DNA from: Oscillospiraceae bacterium
GTDB lineage: Bacteria; Bacillota; Clostridia; Oscillospirales; Oscillospiraceae
Length of the DNA: 17,000 nt
NCBI GenBank assembly: GCA_020025345.1
Contig: JAHHSH010000040.1
Coordinates: forward strand, 1 to 17,000
Direction: 5' to 3'
How positions within the stretch are numbered: position 1 is the stretch's first letter; each line of letters begins with the position of its first letter. The translations under genes were made by a program, and so were the position numbers. Shown piece after piece: positions 6,355-12,906 of this stretch. The notes under the pieces were generated by a model, which was given only the letters and a program-made list of their open reading frames with translations, was not told the DNA's origin and did not search any database.

Positions 6355-8509
6355 TTTCCCACTCTCCTCTCTCCTGTCCCATGCACAGGCGTTTCCAGCG
6401 CTCCACCATTAAAAGGCCCGAGAAAAAGCCGTTATCCGGGCACATGGGGATGGTATCTAGCAGACAGTGTACGCCATCCTCTGCCGACTGGTAATTGGTC
6501 AGCAAAATGTCCGGGGCATAGGCGGCGATATCACGGTTACGATTTTCGTTATCGTAGTTTTCCTCCACCGGGAGGGACGAGGCCCACGGAAGCGCGCTGC
6601 GGAACCCCTCATCTTGAGAAAAGTCCAGCACGCCTAGCTTTACGATCTCCAAGCCCACCGCCTTGGCTACTTCTAAAATCCAGTCCAGCTGGTGGTTGTA
6701 GGTAATGATCATCAGCTTTTTCCCCTGCAGGGCGGGACGAACCGCCGCAATCCGTCGCTGATACTCGGCGCTGTAGCGTCGGATAATGTCCTCCGCCGCC
6801 TCCCGGCGATGGAAAAAGTCACCCACGCCCCGCAGCCAACGGCATGTTTCGCCAAAGCCGGTGGGAAACTGCTCCTTATAGAAGCAGCAGCCGTATTTCT
6901 CCTCGAAAAACTTCTCCAAAATGACGCCGGTATAGTCCTTGTAGGCCAACAGGTTCAGCCCCGCACTGCAAAAATTCTTCAGCGCGTCGTAGGTCGTGTT
7001 GCAGAGGAAGCGGCAGTTGACTCGAATTCCCATCTCCCGAAGCAAGCCCGCCATCAGTTCAAAATTCTGCTGGGTATTGGTGGCCACCACCTTTTCAAAG
7101 ACCACATTCACCGTGTCCGGCTGCCGGGGTACGGTGGGGTCCACGATCTGCTCGGCCAGCTGCAAATAGGCCGTCAGCATCCCCTGGAGATAGTCCCCGG
7201 TGAGGTTTCCGTCGGTTTTGACCGTCACCACCGGGCACTCCGGGGTGGACAGCTGCCGCACCCGGTCAATATCATCGCCGATGATCCCCGCCGGGCAGGT
7301 GCTGATGACGATGACTGCCCTTGGCCCGTCCTGCTGCGCCCGCTGCACTGTCTCCATCAGCTTCTCCATGCCGCCGAACACCATGTCCGACTCATCCATG
7401 TCCGTGGCCGTGATGTTGGGCAGAATCGGTACCGGCAGCAGCGAGCCGCGTTCAAAGAGACGGCGCCGCCCGGAGGAGGAGATGGATTGATAGGAGAGGT
7501 AGGCGCAGCTCTTGGGCCCGTGGGCGATGATGGCAGCATCTGTCAGATGGATACCGGTATTCATGGCCCCATTGAAAGCGCAGCCGTGGAGTGGCTCATC
7601 CCGCAGCACATTTTTGGATAGAACGCCGCCGCGGGCATCCTGTGTTTCCACCGGTTTTGCAGGCTGTTTCACTGCCTGTCGCACCGGCTCCGCGCTTCTC
7701 GTCTCTCCGTAAAAGACCAGCGATTCCAAGTCCTCATCCGTCAGAGGGCAGGCCGGGTACAGCTGCAATCCGCCCTCGATCCGCGCCGCTACATCGTTGA
7801 AAACGTCGGCAACGCCGCCCTGCCCTTCCAGCAGCTCCATGGCGGTGCAGCCCTGCCGTTCGGCGGCTGCAAAGACATCATCGCGGGGAATCTTGGCAAA
7901 AATCGGCAGTCCCACCGCCTTGGCAAAGGCCGCCACGCGGTTGTCCTCATTGCGCACATTGCGGCTGTTATAGAGGATACCCGCCACACGGCAGCGATCC
8001 TCGTCGTAGTTTTTGATGCCGCGCAGGATGTTGTTGGCCGCGTACAAAGACATATATTCCCCAGAGGTCACCAAAAAGATGGTGTCGGCGTACTCCCGGC
8101 GAATCGGGACGGCAAAGCCGCCGCAGACCACATCCCCCAGCACATCGTAGAGCACCAGATCGTACCGCTCCTTCACGCCGAAGCGCTCCAGCAGCTCAAA
8201 AGCGGTGATGATCCCGCGTCCGGCACAGCCCACACCCGGCTCCGGCCCACCGGCTTCAATGCAGCCGATCCCTCGATAGCCGGTAAAGAGCACATCCTGC
8301 AGCCGATAGTCCGCCGCGCCGGTGGTGCGGATATAGTCCAGCACCGTGTTGATACGCTGTCCGTGCATCAGCAGCCGGGTGGAATCGTGCTTGGGGTCAC
8401 AGCCGATCTGCAAAACACGGGCACCGCGCAGTGCCAGAGCCGCCGACAAATTGGCACACAGGGTGGATTTCCCGATGCCGCCTTTTCCGTAAATTGCGAT
8501 TTCTTTCAA
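6317..8509 (-). CDS. Fused nitrogenase-like Fe protein (NifH domain) and component 1 (NifD-like domain)
   Basis: A single 730-residue polypeptide with two enzymes that are normally separate. Residues 1-270 are a NifH-type ATP-driven reductase: P-loop YGKGGIGKST (7-16), GCDPKHDST (36-44), the [4Fe-4S] ligands C95 (in GVGCAGRG) and C129 (in GDVVCGGF), and R98, which is the ADP-ribosylated arginine position in NifH. A Pro/Gln-rich linker (about 271-303) follows. Residues 304-730 are a NifD-like subunit with C310 (in HGCAFNGA), C335 (in HGPKSCA) and C405 (in STCPAGIIGDD), the three P-cluster-type ligands. C503 lies near the position of the cofactor cysteine, while the region of the NifD cofactor histidine reads IPMCPDNGFF, without His. 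The start is taken as TTG at 8509 (GAGGGG 6 nt upstream, a TATAAT box 37 nt upstream), because the sequence before it (ATG possible at 8623) does not belong to NifH. Family membership is certain; the substrate is unknown and nitrogen fixation is unlikely. Confidence 0.9.
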   Translation of the reverse strand: MKEIAIYGKGGIGKSTLCANLSAALALRGARVLQIGCDPKHDSTRLLMHGQRINTVLDYIRTTGAADYRLQDVLFTGYRGIGCIEAGGPEPGVGCAGRGIITAFELLERFGVKERYDLVLYDVLGDVVCGGFAVPIRREYADTIFLVTSGEYMSLYAANNILRGIKNYDEDRCRVAGILYNSRNVRNEDNRVAAFAKAVGLPIFAKIPRDDVFAAAERQGCTAMELLEGQGGVADVFNDVAARIEGGLQLYPACPLTDEDLESLVFYGETRSAEPVRQAVKQPAKPVETQDARGGVLSKNVLRDEPLHGCAFNGAMNTGIHLTDAAIIAHGPKSCAYLSYQSISSSGRRRLFERGSLLPVPILPNITATDMDESDMVFGGMEKLMETVQRAQQDGPRAVIVISTCPAGIIGDDIDRVRQLSTPECPVVTVKTDGNLTGDYLQGMLTAYLQLAEQIVDPTVPRQPDTVNVVFEKVVATNTQQNFELMAGLLREMGIRVNCRFLCNTTYDALKNFCSAGLNLLAYKDYTGVILEKFFEEKYGCCFYKEQFPTGFGETCRWLRGVGDFFHRREAAEDIIRRYSAEYQRRIAAVRPALQGKKLMIITYNHQLDWILEVAKAVGLEIVKLGVLDFSQDEGFRSALPWASSLPVEENYDNENRNRDIAAYAPDILLTNYQSAEDGVHCLLDTIPMCPDNGFFSGLLMVERWKRLCMGQERGEWENDRQLFNKYYPR

Positions 8510-8515
8510 ATATAT

Positions 8516-8521
8516 CCCCTC
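8516..8521 (-). promoter_or_regulatory. Ribosome binding site deciding the TTG start of the NifH-NifD fusion
   Basis: GAGGGG on the minus strand (8521-8516) lies 6 nt before TTG 8509-8507. The next residues KEIAIYGKGG begin exactly where NifH proteins begin. No comparable site precedes the upstream in-frame ATG at 8623 with a NifH-like continuation. Confidence 0.7.
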
Positions 8522-8545
8522 TTTTCCGCCAAATCCTTTTTTCTC

Positions 8546-8551
8546 ATTATA
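8546..8551 (-). promoter_or_regulatory. Possible -10 box of the nitrogenase-like operon
   Basis: A perfect TATAAT on the minus strand (8551-8546) would give a start near 8539 and a leader of about 30 nt before the TTG. The -35 region at 17 bp (ATGCAG) is poor, so activator help or a different promoter further upstream is possible. Confidence 0.45.
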
Positions 8552-8683
8552 CACCGCCGCCCACCTCACTGCATAGGACTTCCTCCCCCGGCAGCAGCCC
8601 TCTCCCCCTTTGCAATCAGTCAAAATATTCTCCTATTTTTTGTACGCTATTCACAAAGTTTTGTTTTCTATACCAAATTCACC

Positions 8684-8695
8684 CTCTATATAGAG
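8684..8695. promoter_or_regulatory. Perfect 12-bp palindrome CTCTATATAGAG in the divergent intergenic region
   Basis: It lies between the start sites of the nitrogenase-like genes and the Mrp/Mbh-like genes, 8 bp upstream of the -35 box proposed for the latter. The flanks (CAC/GTG-like on one side) do not extend the symmetry perfectly. It is a candidate binding site for a regulator shared by both operons. The 8510-8768 interval otherwise holds only AT-rich promoter-like sequence and no gene. Confidence 0.4.
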
Positions 8696-8703
8696 TGCAA
8701 AAC

Positions 8704-8732
8704 TTGAAAAAATTGCCAAAATATGTTTTAAT
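8704..8732 (+). promoter_or_regulatory. Probable promoter of the Mrp/Mbh-like operon
   Basis: TTGAAA (8704-8709, 5/6 match) and TTTAAT (8727-8732, 5/6 match) are separated by 17 bp in AT-rich DNA. The expected start near 8739 leaves a leader of about 30 nt containing the ribosome site AGGAG (8757-8761) before the ATG at 8769. Confidence 0.65.
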
Positions 8733-8768
8733 TGTAAAGATATTGTTAATGACGATAGGAGTGTACCC

Positions 8769-9227
8769 ATGTTTATCGCTCTATTTCTATTATGGATTAT
8801 TTTTAACGGCAGAATCACTTTGGAGATTCTGCTCATCGGCCTTGTGATCTCGGCAGCGCTGACCTTCTTTTGGAGCCGGGTTTTCGGCAAAGGACACCTT
8901 TCTCTTCTGCCCTCCCCCCGAAAGCTGTGGAAGAGCTTCACCTACGCTCTGGCGCTGATCAAGGAGATGATCCTTTGCAATCTCCAAGTCATGGGGCTGA
9001 TTTTGCGCCGCGCCGAGGTACACCCCCGCCTTATCTACTTCCGCACCAAGCTGCAAAGTGACACGACGCGAACAATCCTGGCAAACTCCATCACCCTGAC
9101 CCCCGGCACCATCACCGTTTCCGCAGAGGACAATCTCTTCTGTGTCCATGCACTGGATGCCTCTTTGGCGGAGAACCTTGAGGATGGCCCGCTGGCACAC
9201 CGTCTGCACAACATGGAGGAGACATAA
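8769..9227 (+). CDS. mrpE: Mrp/Mnh-type antiporter complex subunit E (MbhA-like)
   Basis: The first gene of a multisubunit cation/proton antiporter-type membrane cluster. The 152-residue protein has two N-terminal hydrophobic segments (about 2-14 and 17-33) and a further one (48-66), followed by a soluble domain. The hallmark is the segment ANSITLTPGTITV (103-115), with the conserved SITLTPGT motif of MnhE/PhaE proteins, followed by LFCVHALD (121-128) matching the usual L-x-V-H-x-L-D. The length fits the family (about 155-165). In Mrp complexes this subunit is needed for assembly; its exact role is unclear. The ATG has AGGAG 7 nt upstream and a plausible promoter at 8704-8732. It is followed directly by subunit F, whose ATG abuts its stop. 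Confidence 0.93.
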   Translation: MFIALFLLWIIFNGRITLEILLIGLVISAALTFFWSRVFGKGHLSLLPSPRKLWKSFTYALALIKEMILCNLQVMGLILRRAEVHPRLIYFRTKLQSDTTRTILANSITLTPGTITVSAEDNLFCVHALDASLAENLEDGPLAHRLHNMEET

Positions 9228-9554
9228 ATGGAACAATTTCTGGATTTCTTCCTCATGGGCTGCTGTGCGGTACTGGGCATTACCATCATCTTCTGCATGA
9301 TCCGGGCAATTCGCGGCCCACGCTTTGCAGACCGTGTGATGTCCATCAACAGCATCGGCACCATGATCATCGCCATGATGGCTATTTTGTCCGTTGCCTT
9401 AGATGCAGACTACCTTATTGATATCTCCATCGCCTACGCCCTTTTGAGCTTCATCGCCGTGGTGGTATTGACGCGGCTCATGATGCTGCGCCACAAAAAT
9501 CAGCCCAAAGAGGACGAGGCAAAACAGTCGGAAACGGAGGCGCACAACACATGA
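9228..9554 (+). CDS. mrpF: Mrp/Mnh-type antiporter complex subunit F (MbhB-like)
   Basis: A small membrane subunit of 108 residues with three transmembrane segments (about 5-25, 38-55, 63-84). The segment IRAIRGPRFADRVMSINSIG (25-44) corresponds to the conserved RGP-x-x-ADRV-x-x-x-N motif of MnhF/PhaF proteins, and DISIAYALLSFIA (65-77) to the usual D-x-A-x-x-Y-A-L-L-x-F. The C-terminal tail (86-108) is charged and cytosolic, a little longer than usual. The start codon follows the MrpE stop without any gap, with AGGAG within the end of mrpE. Its end overlaps the start of mrpG by 4 nt (ATGA). Confidence 0.94.
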   Translation: MEQFLDFFLMGCCAVLGITIIFCMIRAIRGPRFADRVMSINSIGTMIIAMMAILSVALDADYLIDISIAYALLSFIAVVVLTRLMMLRHKNQPKEDEAKQSETEAHNT

Positions 9555-9877
9555 TCCGAACGATTATCGGTGCTATTTTGATCTTTTCCGGTGTGGTCAC
9601 CATGGTGGTGGCCACTATCGGTATTTTCCGCTTTAAATATGTGCTCAACCGTATGCAGGCGGCGGCGCTGATAGACACGCTGGGGATTTTACTGCTGCTG
9701 ACCGGACTGATCGTACTCTCCGGCTTCAGTGCTCTGTCCGCCAAAACGCTGCTGATCATCGGCTTTTTGTGGCTGGCAAGCCCTGTCACCAGCCACCTCA
9801 TTGCGCGATCAGAGGTAATGACCAACCCCAACATCAAAGAGGAGTGCGAGGTGATCCACGATGAGCGAAACATTTGA
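9551..9877 (+). CDS. mrpG: Mrp/Mnh-type antiporter complex subunit G (MbhC-like)
   Basis: A 108-residue membrane subunit with three hydrophobic segments (about 4-22, 37-57, 62-83). The pattern GIFRFKYVLNRMQAAALIDT (24-43) matches the conserved G-x-x-R-x-x-D-x-x-x-R-x-H-A-x-x-x-x-D-T of MnhG/PhaG; here the usual His of R-x-H-A is Q (R-M-Q-A) and the Asp is V. SPVTSHLIARS (76-86) is the typical ending P-x-x-x-H-x-x-x-x-A. It overlaps mrpF by 4 nt and the following gene by 17 nt, so translation is coupled on both sides. Confidence 0.93.
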   Translation: MIRTIIGAILIFSGVVTMVVATIGIFRFKYVLNRMQAAALIDTLGILLLLTGLIVLSGFSALSAKTLLIIGFLWLASPVTSHLIARSEVMTNPNIKEECEVIHDERNI

Positions 9878-10112
9878 GTTTATTCTGATCGTGGCACTGA
9901 TCGTCTGCGCCGTGTCAGCGCTTCACGCCAAGCATCTGCTGTCGGCCGTGGTTATTTTCATGGCCTACGGTCTTGTGATGGCCGTGATCTGGGCGCTGTT
10001 GCAAAGCCCGGATCTGGCGCTCACCGAAGCCGCCGTGGGTGCCGGTGTCACCGGCATTTTACTGCTGCTCACACTTAAAAAGATACACGCACTGAAGGAT
10101 AAGGATGAGTAA
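9861..10112 (+). CDS. DUF4040 / MbhD-like membrane subunit (corresponds to part of the MrpA C-terminus)
   Basis: An 83-residue protein with three transmembrane segments (about 5-21, 28-46, 59-71). It corresponds to the DUF4040 domain, which in Mrp antiporters forms part of the long C-terminal extension of MrpA and in the archaeal Mbh/Mbx/Mbs complexes is the separate subunit MbhD. The diagnostic segment is LLQSPDLALTEAAVGAGVTG (46-65), where PD-x-A-L-T-E-A-x-V-G is the family signature, with E56 a likely proton-path residue. The ATG lies inside the end of mrpG (17-nt overlap). The stop is followed at once by the GTG of the next gene. That this domain is a separate gene right after mrpEFG is the gene order of Mbh-type complexes, not of the classical mrpABCDEFG operon. 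Confidence 0.9.
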   Translation: MSETFEFILIVALIVCAVSALHAKHLLSAVVIFMAYGLVMAVIWALLQSPDLALTEAAVGAGVTGILLLLTLKKIHALKDKDE

Positions 10113-11018
10113 GTGACCATGAAGAAACAACACTGGAAAGCTTTTGTCGACTGGGTCAACGGCACCGCCCCGGAACGGGCTCCGGCAGCGATGCCGGAAC
10201 TGCCGGCAAAGCGAGAAAAGTCCCCTCGCACAAAGCCAGATGAGGCGCGGCGCGTCCGCGTCTTTTCCCGCATTTATCGCATCACTTCCCTCGTGGTCTG
10301 TCTGAGTGTCGTCTGCGTGCTTTTGTATACCCTGTTCCATCTGCCGCTCTTCGGCGCGGAGGACAACCCCGCCGTCAACGAGGTTGTGGAGCGCTATGTA
10401 GAGCAGGGGCTGGCCGAAACCGGCGCGGTGAATATGGTCACGGGCATGATTCTGGATTACCGTGCCTTCGACACCTTCGGCGAGTCATCGGTACTATTTC
10501 TGGCCATATCCTGCGTGATGATGCTCCTTCTCAAGGATCAGAATAACACCACGGCCGCCGACACGCTGCAGCTGCAGCGCGAGCGGGAGACAGAGCGCGA
10601 GATCAGCGACCCCATCTTGAAAAAGGTGGTGTCCGTGGTGTTCCCCTGCATCCTGCTCTTCGGCATCTATGTGGTGCTCAACGGACACCTCTCCCCCGGC
10701 GGCGGCTTCTCCGGCGGCGCTGTCATGGGCGCAGGGCTCATCCTCTACAGCGCCGCCTACGGCATGGACGCGGTGAGCCGCTTCTTTACCCTCAAAACTT
10801 TCCGCACCCTCACCACCACCGCGCTGCTGTGCTACGCACTCAGCAAGGCCTATTCCTTTTTCACCGGCGCCAACGACCTGCCCTCCGGCATCCCGCTGGG
10901 CATCCCCGGTGCCATTCTCAGCAGCGGCCTTATTCTGGTACTGAACATCTGCGTGGGTTTGATCGTGGCCTGCACCATGTACGGCTTTTACATTCTGTTT
11001 ACGAAGGGGGAATTTTAA
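10113..11018 (+). CDS. mrpB: Fused MbhE-like domain and MrpB/MnhB domain (membrane subunit)
   Basis: A 301-residue fusion of two neighbouring Mrp/Mbh subunits. Residues 1-50 are a hydrophilic, Pro/Arg-rich N-terminal extension without known match. Residues 54-140 form an MbhE-like part (the distal end of MrpA): two hydrophobic segments and the motif ETGAVNMVTGMILDYRAFDT (102-121) followed by FGESSVLFL (122-130). Residues 141-165 are a charged linker. Residues 167-300 are MnhB: LNGHLSPGGGFSGGA (189-203) is the family signature, with four membrane segments. GTG 10113 is preferred because AAGGAT at 10101-10106 is 6 nt away; ATG 10119 is the alternative. It corresponds to MbhE plus MbhF in archaeal nomenclature. 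Its stop overlaps the next ATG by 1 nt (TAATG). Confidence 0.9.
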   Translation: MTMKKQHWKAFVDWVNGTAPERAPAAMPELPAKREKSPRTKPDEARRVRVFSRIYRITSLVVCLSVVCVLLYTLFHLPLFGAEDNPAVNEVVERYVEQGLAETGAVNMVTGMILDYRAFDTFGESSVLFLAISCVMMLLLKDQNNTTAADTLQLQRERETEREISDPILKKVVSVVFPCILLFGIYVVLNGHLSPGGGFSGGAVMGAGLILYSAAYGMDAVSRFFTLKTFRTLTTTALLCYALSKAYSFFTGANDLPSGIPLGIPGAILSSGLILVLNICVGLIVACTMYGFYILFTKGEF

Positions 11019-11401
11019 TGGAGCTCTTAGAAAAGATCATTTCGCTGCGCTTTGAGATTGCGGCATTCCTCCTCTTCGGCATTGGCTTTATGCACCTTCT
11101 GGTGGAAAAGAACCTCATTAAGAAGATCATCGCCTTCAATATTATGGACTCCTCCGTCTTCCTGTTTCTGGCCTCGCAGGGCTATATCCAGGGACGCACC
11201 GCCCCCATCGCCACCGACGGCGTCACCGATGCTGCGCTGTACATCAACCCTGTCCCCGCGGGTCTCGTGCTGACAGGTATCGTTGTCTCCGTCAGCATTT
11301 CCGCCTTCTTTTTGGCACTGACACAGCGCTTTTACCACCGCTACCACACGGTGAATTTCGACGAGATCATGATTCTCGCCAAAGAGAAGGATGTGGACTG
11401 A
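11018..11401 (+). CDS. mrpC: Mrp/Mnh-type antiporter complex subunit C (NuoK-like, MbhG-like)
   Basis: A 127-residue NuoK-type membrane subunit. Three transmembrane segments are visible (about 12-29, 35-53, 79-103). The stretch LVEKNLIKKIIAFNIMDSSV (28-47) corresponds to the family pattern around N-L-I-R-x-I-I-G-x-x-L, and NPVPAGLVLTGIVVSVSISA (77-96) to the very conserved D-P-L-P-Q-A-L-V-L-T-A-I-V-I segment of MnhC, with Q replaced by G. A longer frame runs upstream through mrpB, but ATG 11018 is preferred: AGGGGG (11005-11010) is 7 nt away and the protein begins like its family. It overlaps the next gene by 1 nt (TGATG). It probably forms part of the proton path beside the ND5-type subunits. 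Confidence 0.93.
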   Translation: MELLEKIISLRFEIAAFLLFGIGFMHLLVEKNLIKKIIAFNIMDSSVFLFLASQGYIQGRTAPIATDGVTDAALYINPVPAGLVLTGIVVSVSISAFFLALTQRFYHRYHTVNFDEIMILAKEKDVD

Positions 11402-12894
11402 TGCTGCCTTTCTACTATAATATACCGTTTATCTGCATCTTCCTCTGCATGATTGGCGGCATTGTGATGCCCCTGCAAAAAAGCGGGAAGCGCTCTGTGC
11501 GCTGGACGGAGGTCATCTGCTTTGTGGTCTTCGGTCTCTTTGCGGCGCTGTGCCTTATTTTGACTGCGCAGGGTGAGAGCTTTTCCTACAAGATGGGCCA
11601 TTTCCCCGCCCCGTGGGGCAACGAGCTTTTTGTAGGGCCGCTGGACGCCATGCTCTGCGCCCTCTTTGCACTGGTGCTGGGTCTGTCTCTTCTGGGCGGT
11701 GAGGTCACCATGCACGCGGACATTCTGCCCCAAAAGCAGAGCTTCTACTGCACCATGATGTGCATGACGCTGGCCTCTCTGCTGGCACTGACCACCACCA
11801 ACGATATGTTCACCGGGTATGTCTTCATGGAGATCAGTACGCTGGCGGCCTGCGCCATCGTCATGGCGAAGGATACCGGAGAAATGGTGGCTGCCACCAT
11901 TCGCTATCTGATCCTCAGTCTCTTGGGCTCCGGTCTTTTCCTCATCGGCCTTGCCATGCTCTACTGCATCACCGGCCATCTGCTCATGCCCCAGCTGCTC
12001 CAGCGCATCCTGCTGCTCAGCGAGAGCGGTACCTACCACATTCCGCTGACAGTGGTCTGCGGTCTGATGGCACTGGGTCTGGGCATCAAAAGCTCCATGT
12101 TCCCCTTCTATGCGTGGCTCCCTCCGGCACACGGCGGCGCTACCACCGGTGCCAGCGCCGTACTCTCCGGTCTGGTGCTCAAGGGCTACATCGTCTTTTT
12201 GATTCGCATTTTCTACCGGGTCTTTTCCATCTCCGTGGTGCGGAGTCTGAATGTGACAGACATTCTCTTTGTCTTCGGTATTCTCGGGATGATTTTGGGC
12301 TCTGTGATGGCCATTCGTGAGGAGCACAGCAAGCGGATGCTGGCCTACTCCTCCGTGGCACAGATCGGCTATATCTTTATGGGTCTGGGTCTTGGCACCG
12401 ATGTGGGCGTCATGGCCGCCTTTTTCCAGATCATGGCTCACGCCGTCACTAAGCCTTTGCTCTTCCTGTGCGTAGGTCGGCTCTCGGAGCTGCGGCACCA
12501 CGAAAAGGACTTTGCCCTGCTGCGTGGTTCTGCCCACGAGGACAAGATGGCCGGTGTCGGCTTTACGGTGGGTGGCCTCTCCATGGTGGGCATTCCCCTG
12601 CTCACCGGCTTTACCGCCAAGCTGTTCTTTGCCGACGCCGCCATGGGCGGCAGCGTCAAAATGTGGGCAGCGCTGCTGGCGTTGGCTCTCTCTTCCGTTT
12701 TGAACGCACGCTACTATATCCCCGCCATGTTCGCTATCTGGGCCAAGCCGGAAGCAGGCCAGCCCGACAAAAATATGCAGGCCAATCGCGGCTTTACCGT
12801 GGCGGCGGTGATACTCACCGCCTGCGTCGTACTGCTGGGTACGGCGGCCGTACCCGTGGTGCGGATCATCCAGCTGGAACTATCCATGCTTTGA
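11401..12894 (+). CDS. mrpD: MrpD/MbhH-type proton-channel subunit (ND5/NuoM-like), copy 1
   Basis: A 497-residue antiporter-like subunit of the complex I/Mrp superfamily with about 14 transmembrane segments. Residues known to matter for ion translocation in this family are present: E144 in the fifth-helix motif FMEISTL (142-148), K230 in GIKSSMFPF (228-236), H244 in WLPPAHGGA (239-247), K261 in LSGLVLKGY (255-263) and K407 in LTGFTAKLF (401-409). The position right after mrpC, with a 1-nt overlap, matches mrpC-mrpD and mbhG-mbhH order, so this copy is the best candidate for the true MrpD/MbhH. It is followed by three more paralogous subunits. Such proteins move H+ or Na+ across the membrane when the complex is energised; alone they cannot be assigned an ion. 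Confidence 0.92.
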   Translation: MLPFYYNIPFICIFLCMIGGIVMPLQKSGKRSVRWTEVICFVVFGLFAALCLILTAQGESFSYKMGHFPAPWGNELFVGPLDAMLCALFALVLGLSLLGGEVTMHADILPQKQSFYCTMMCMTLASLLALTTTNDMFTGYVFMEISTLAACAIVMAKDTGEMVAATIRYLILSLLGSGLFLIGLAMLYCITGHLLMPQLLQRILLLSESGTYHIPLTVVCGLMALGLGIKSSMFPFYAWLPPAHGGATTGASAVLSGLVLKGYIVFLIRIFYRVFSISVVRSLNVTDILFVFGILGMILGSVMAIREEHSKRMLAYSSVAQIGYIFMGLGLGTDVGVMAAFFQIMAHAVTKPLLFLCVGRLSELRHHEKDFALLRGSAHEDKMAGVGFTVGGLSMVGIPLLTGFTAKLFFADAAMGGSVKMWAALLALALSSVLNARYYIPAMFAIWAKPEAGQPDKNMQANRGFTVAAVILTACVVLLGTAAVPVVRIIQLELSML

Positions 12895-12906
12895 GGAGGT
12901 AACCGG

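Noticed and set aside
7607..7609. Internal GTG start separating the NifD-like part from the NifH part
   Set aside because: GTG (V301) lies near the domain border, but no Shine-Dalgarno sequence precedes it and there is no stop between the domains.
5050..8509. A true nitrogen-fixing nif operon
   Set aside because: NifK-side ligands are lost, the cofactor histidine region is not conserved, and no nifB/E/N/V genes are present; nitrogenase-like is the safest call.
8640..8656. Rex (redox) operator TTGT...ACAA in the divergent region
   Set aside because: The spacing between TTGT and ACAA is 9 nt instead of 10 and the inner TAA/TTA symmetry is absent.
11341..12537. Long antisense open frame opposite the first MrpD gene
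   Set aside because: Its composition (His/Gln/Glu-rich, no domain) is that of a shadow frame of a GC-rich membrane protein gene. Similar shadows occur opposite 14461-15813 and 6692-7621.
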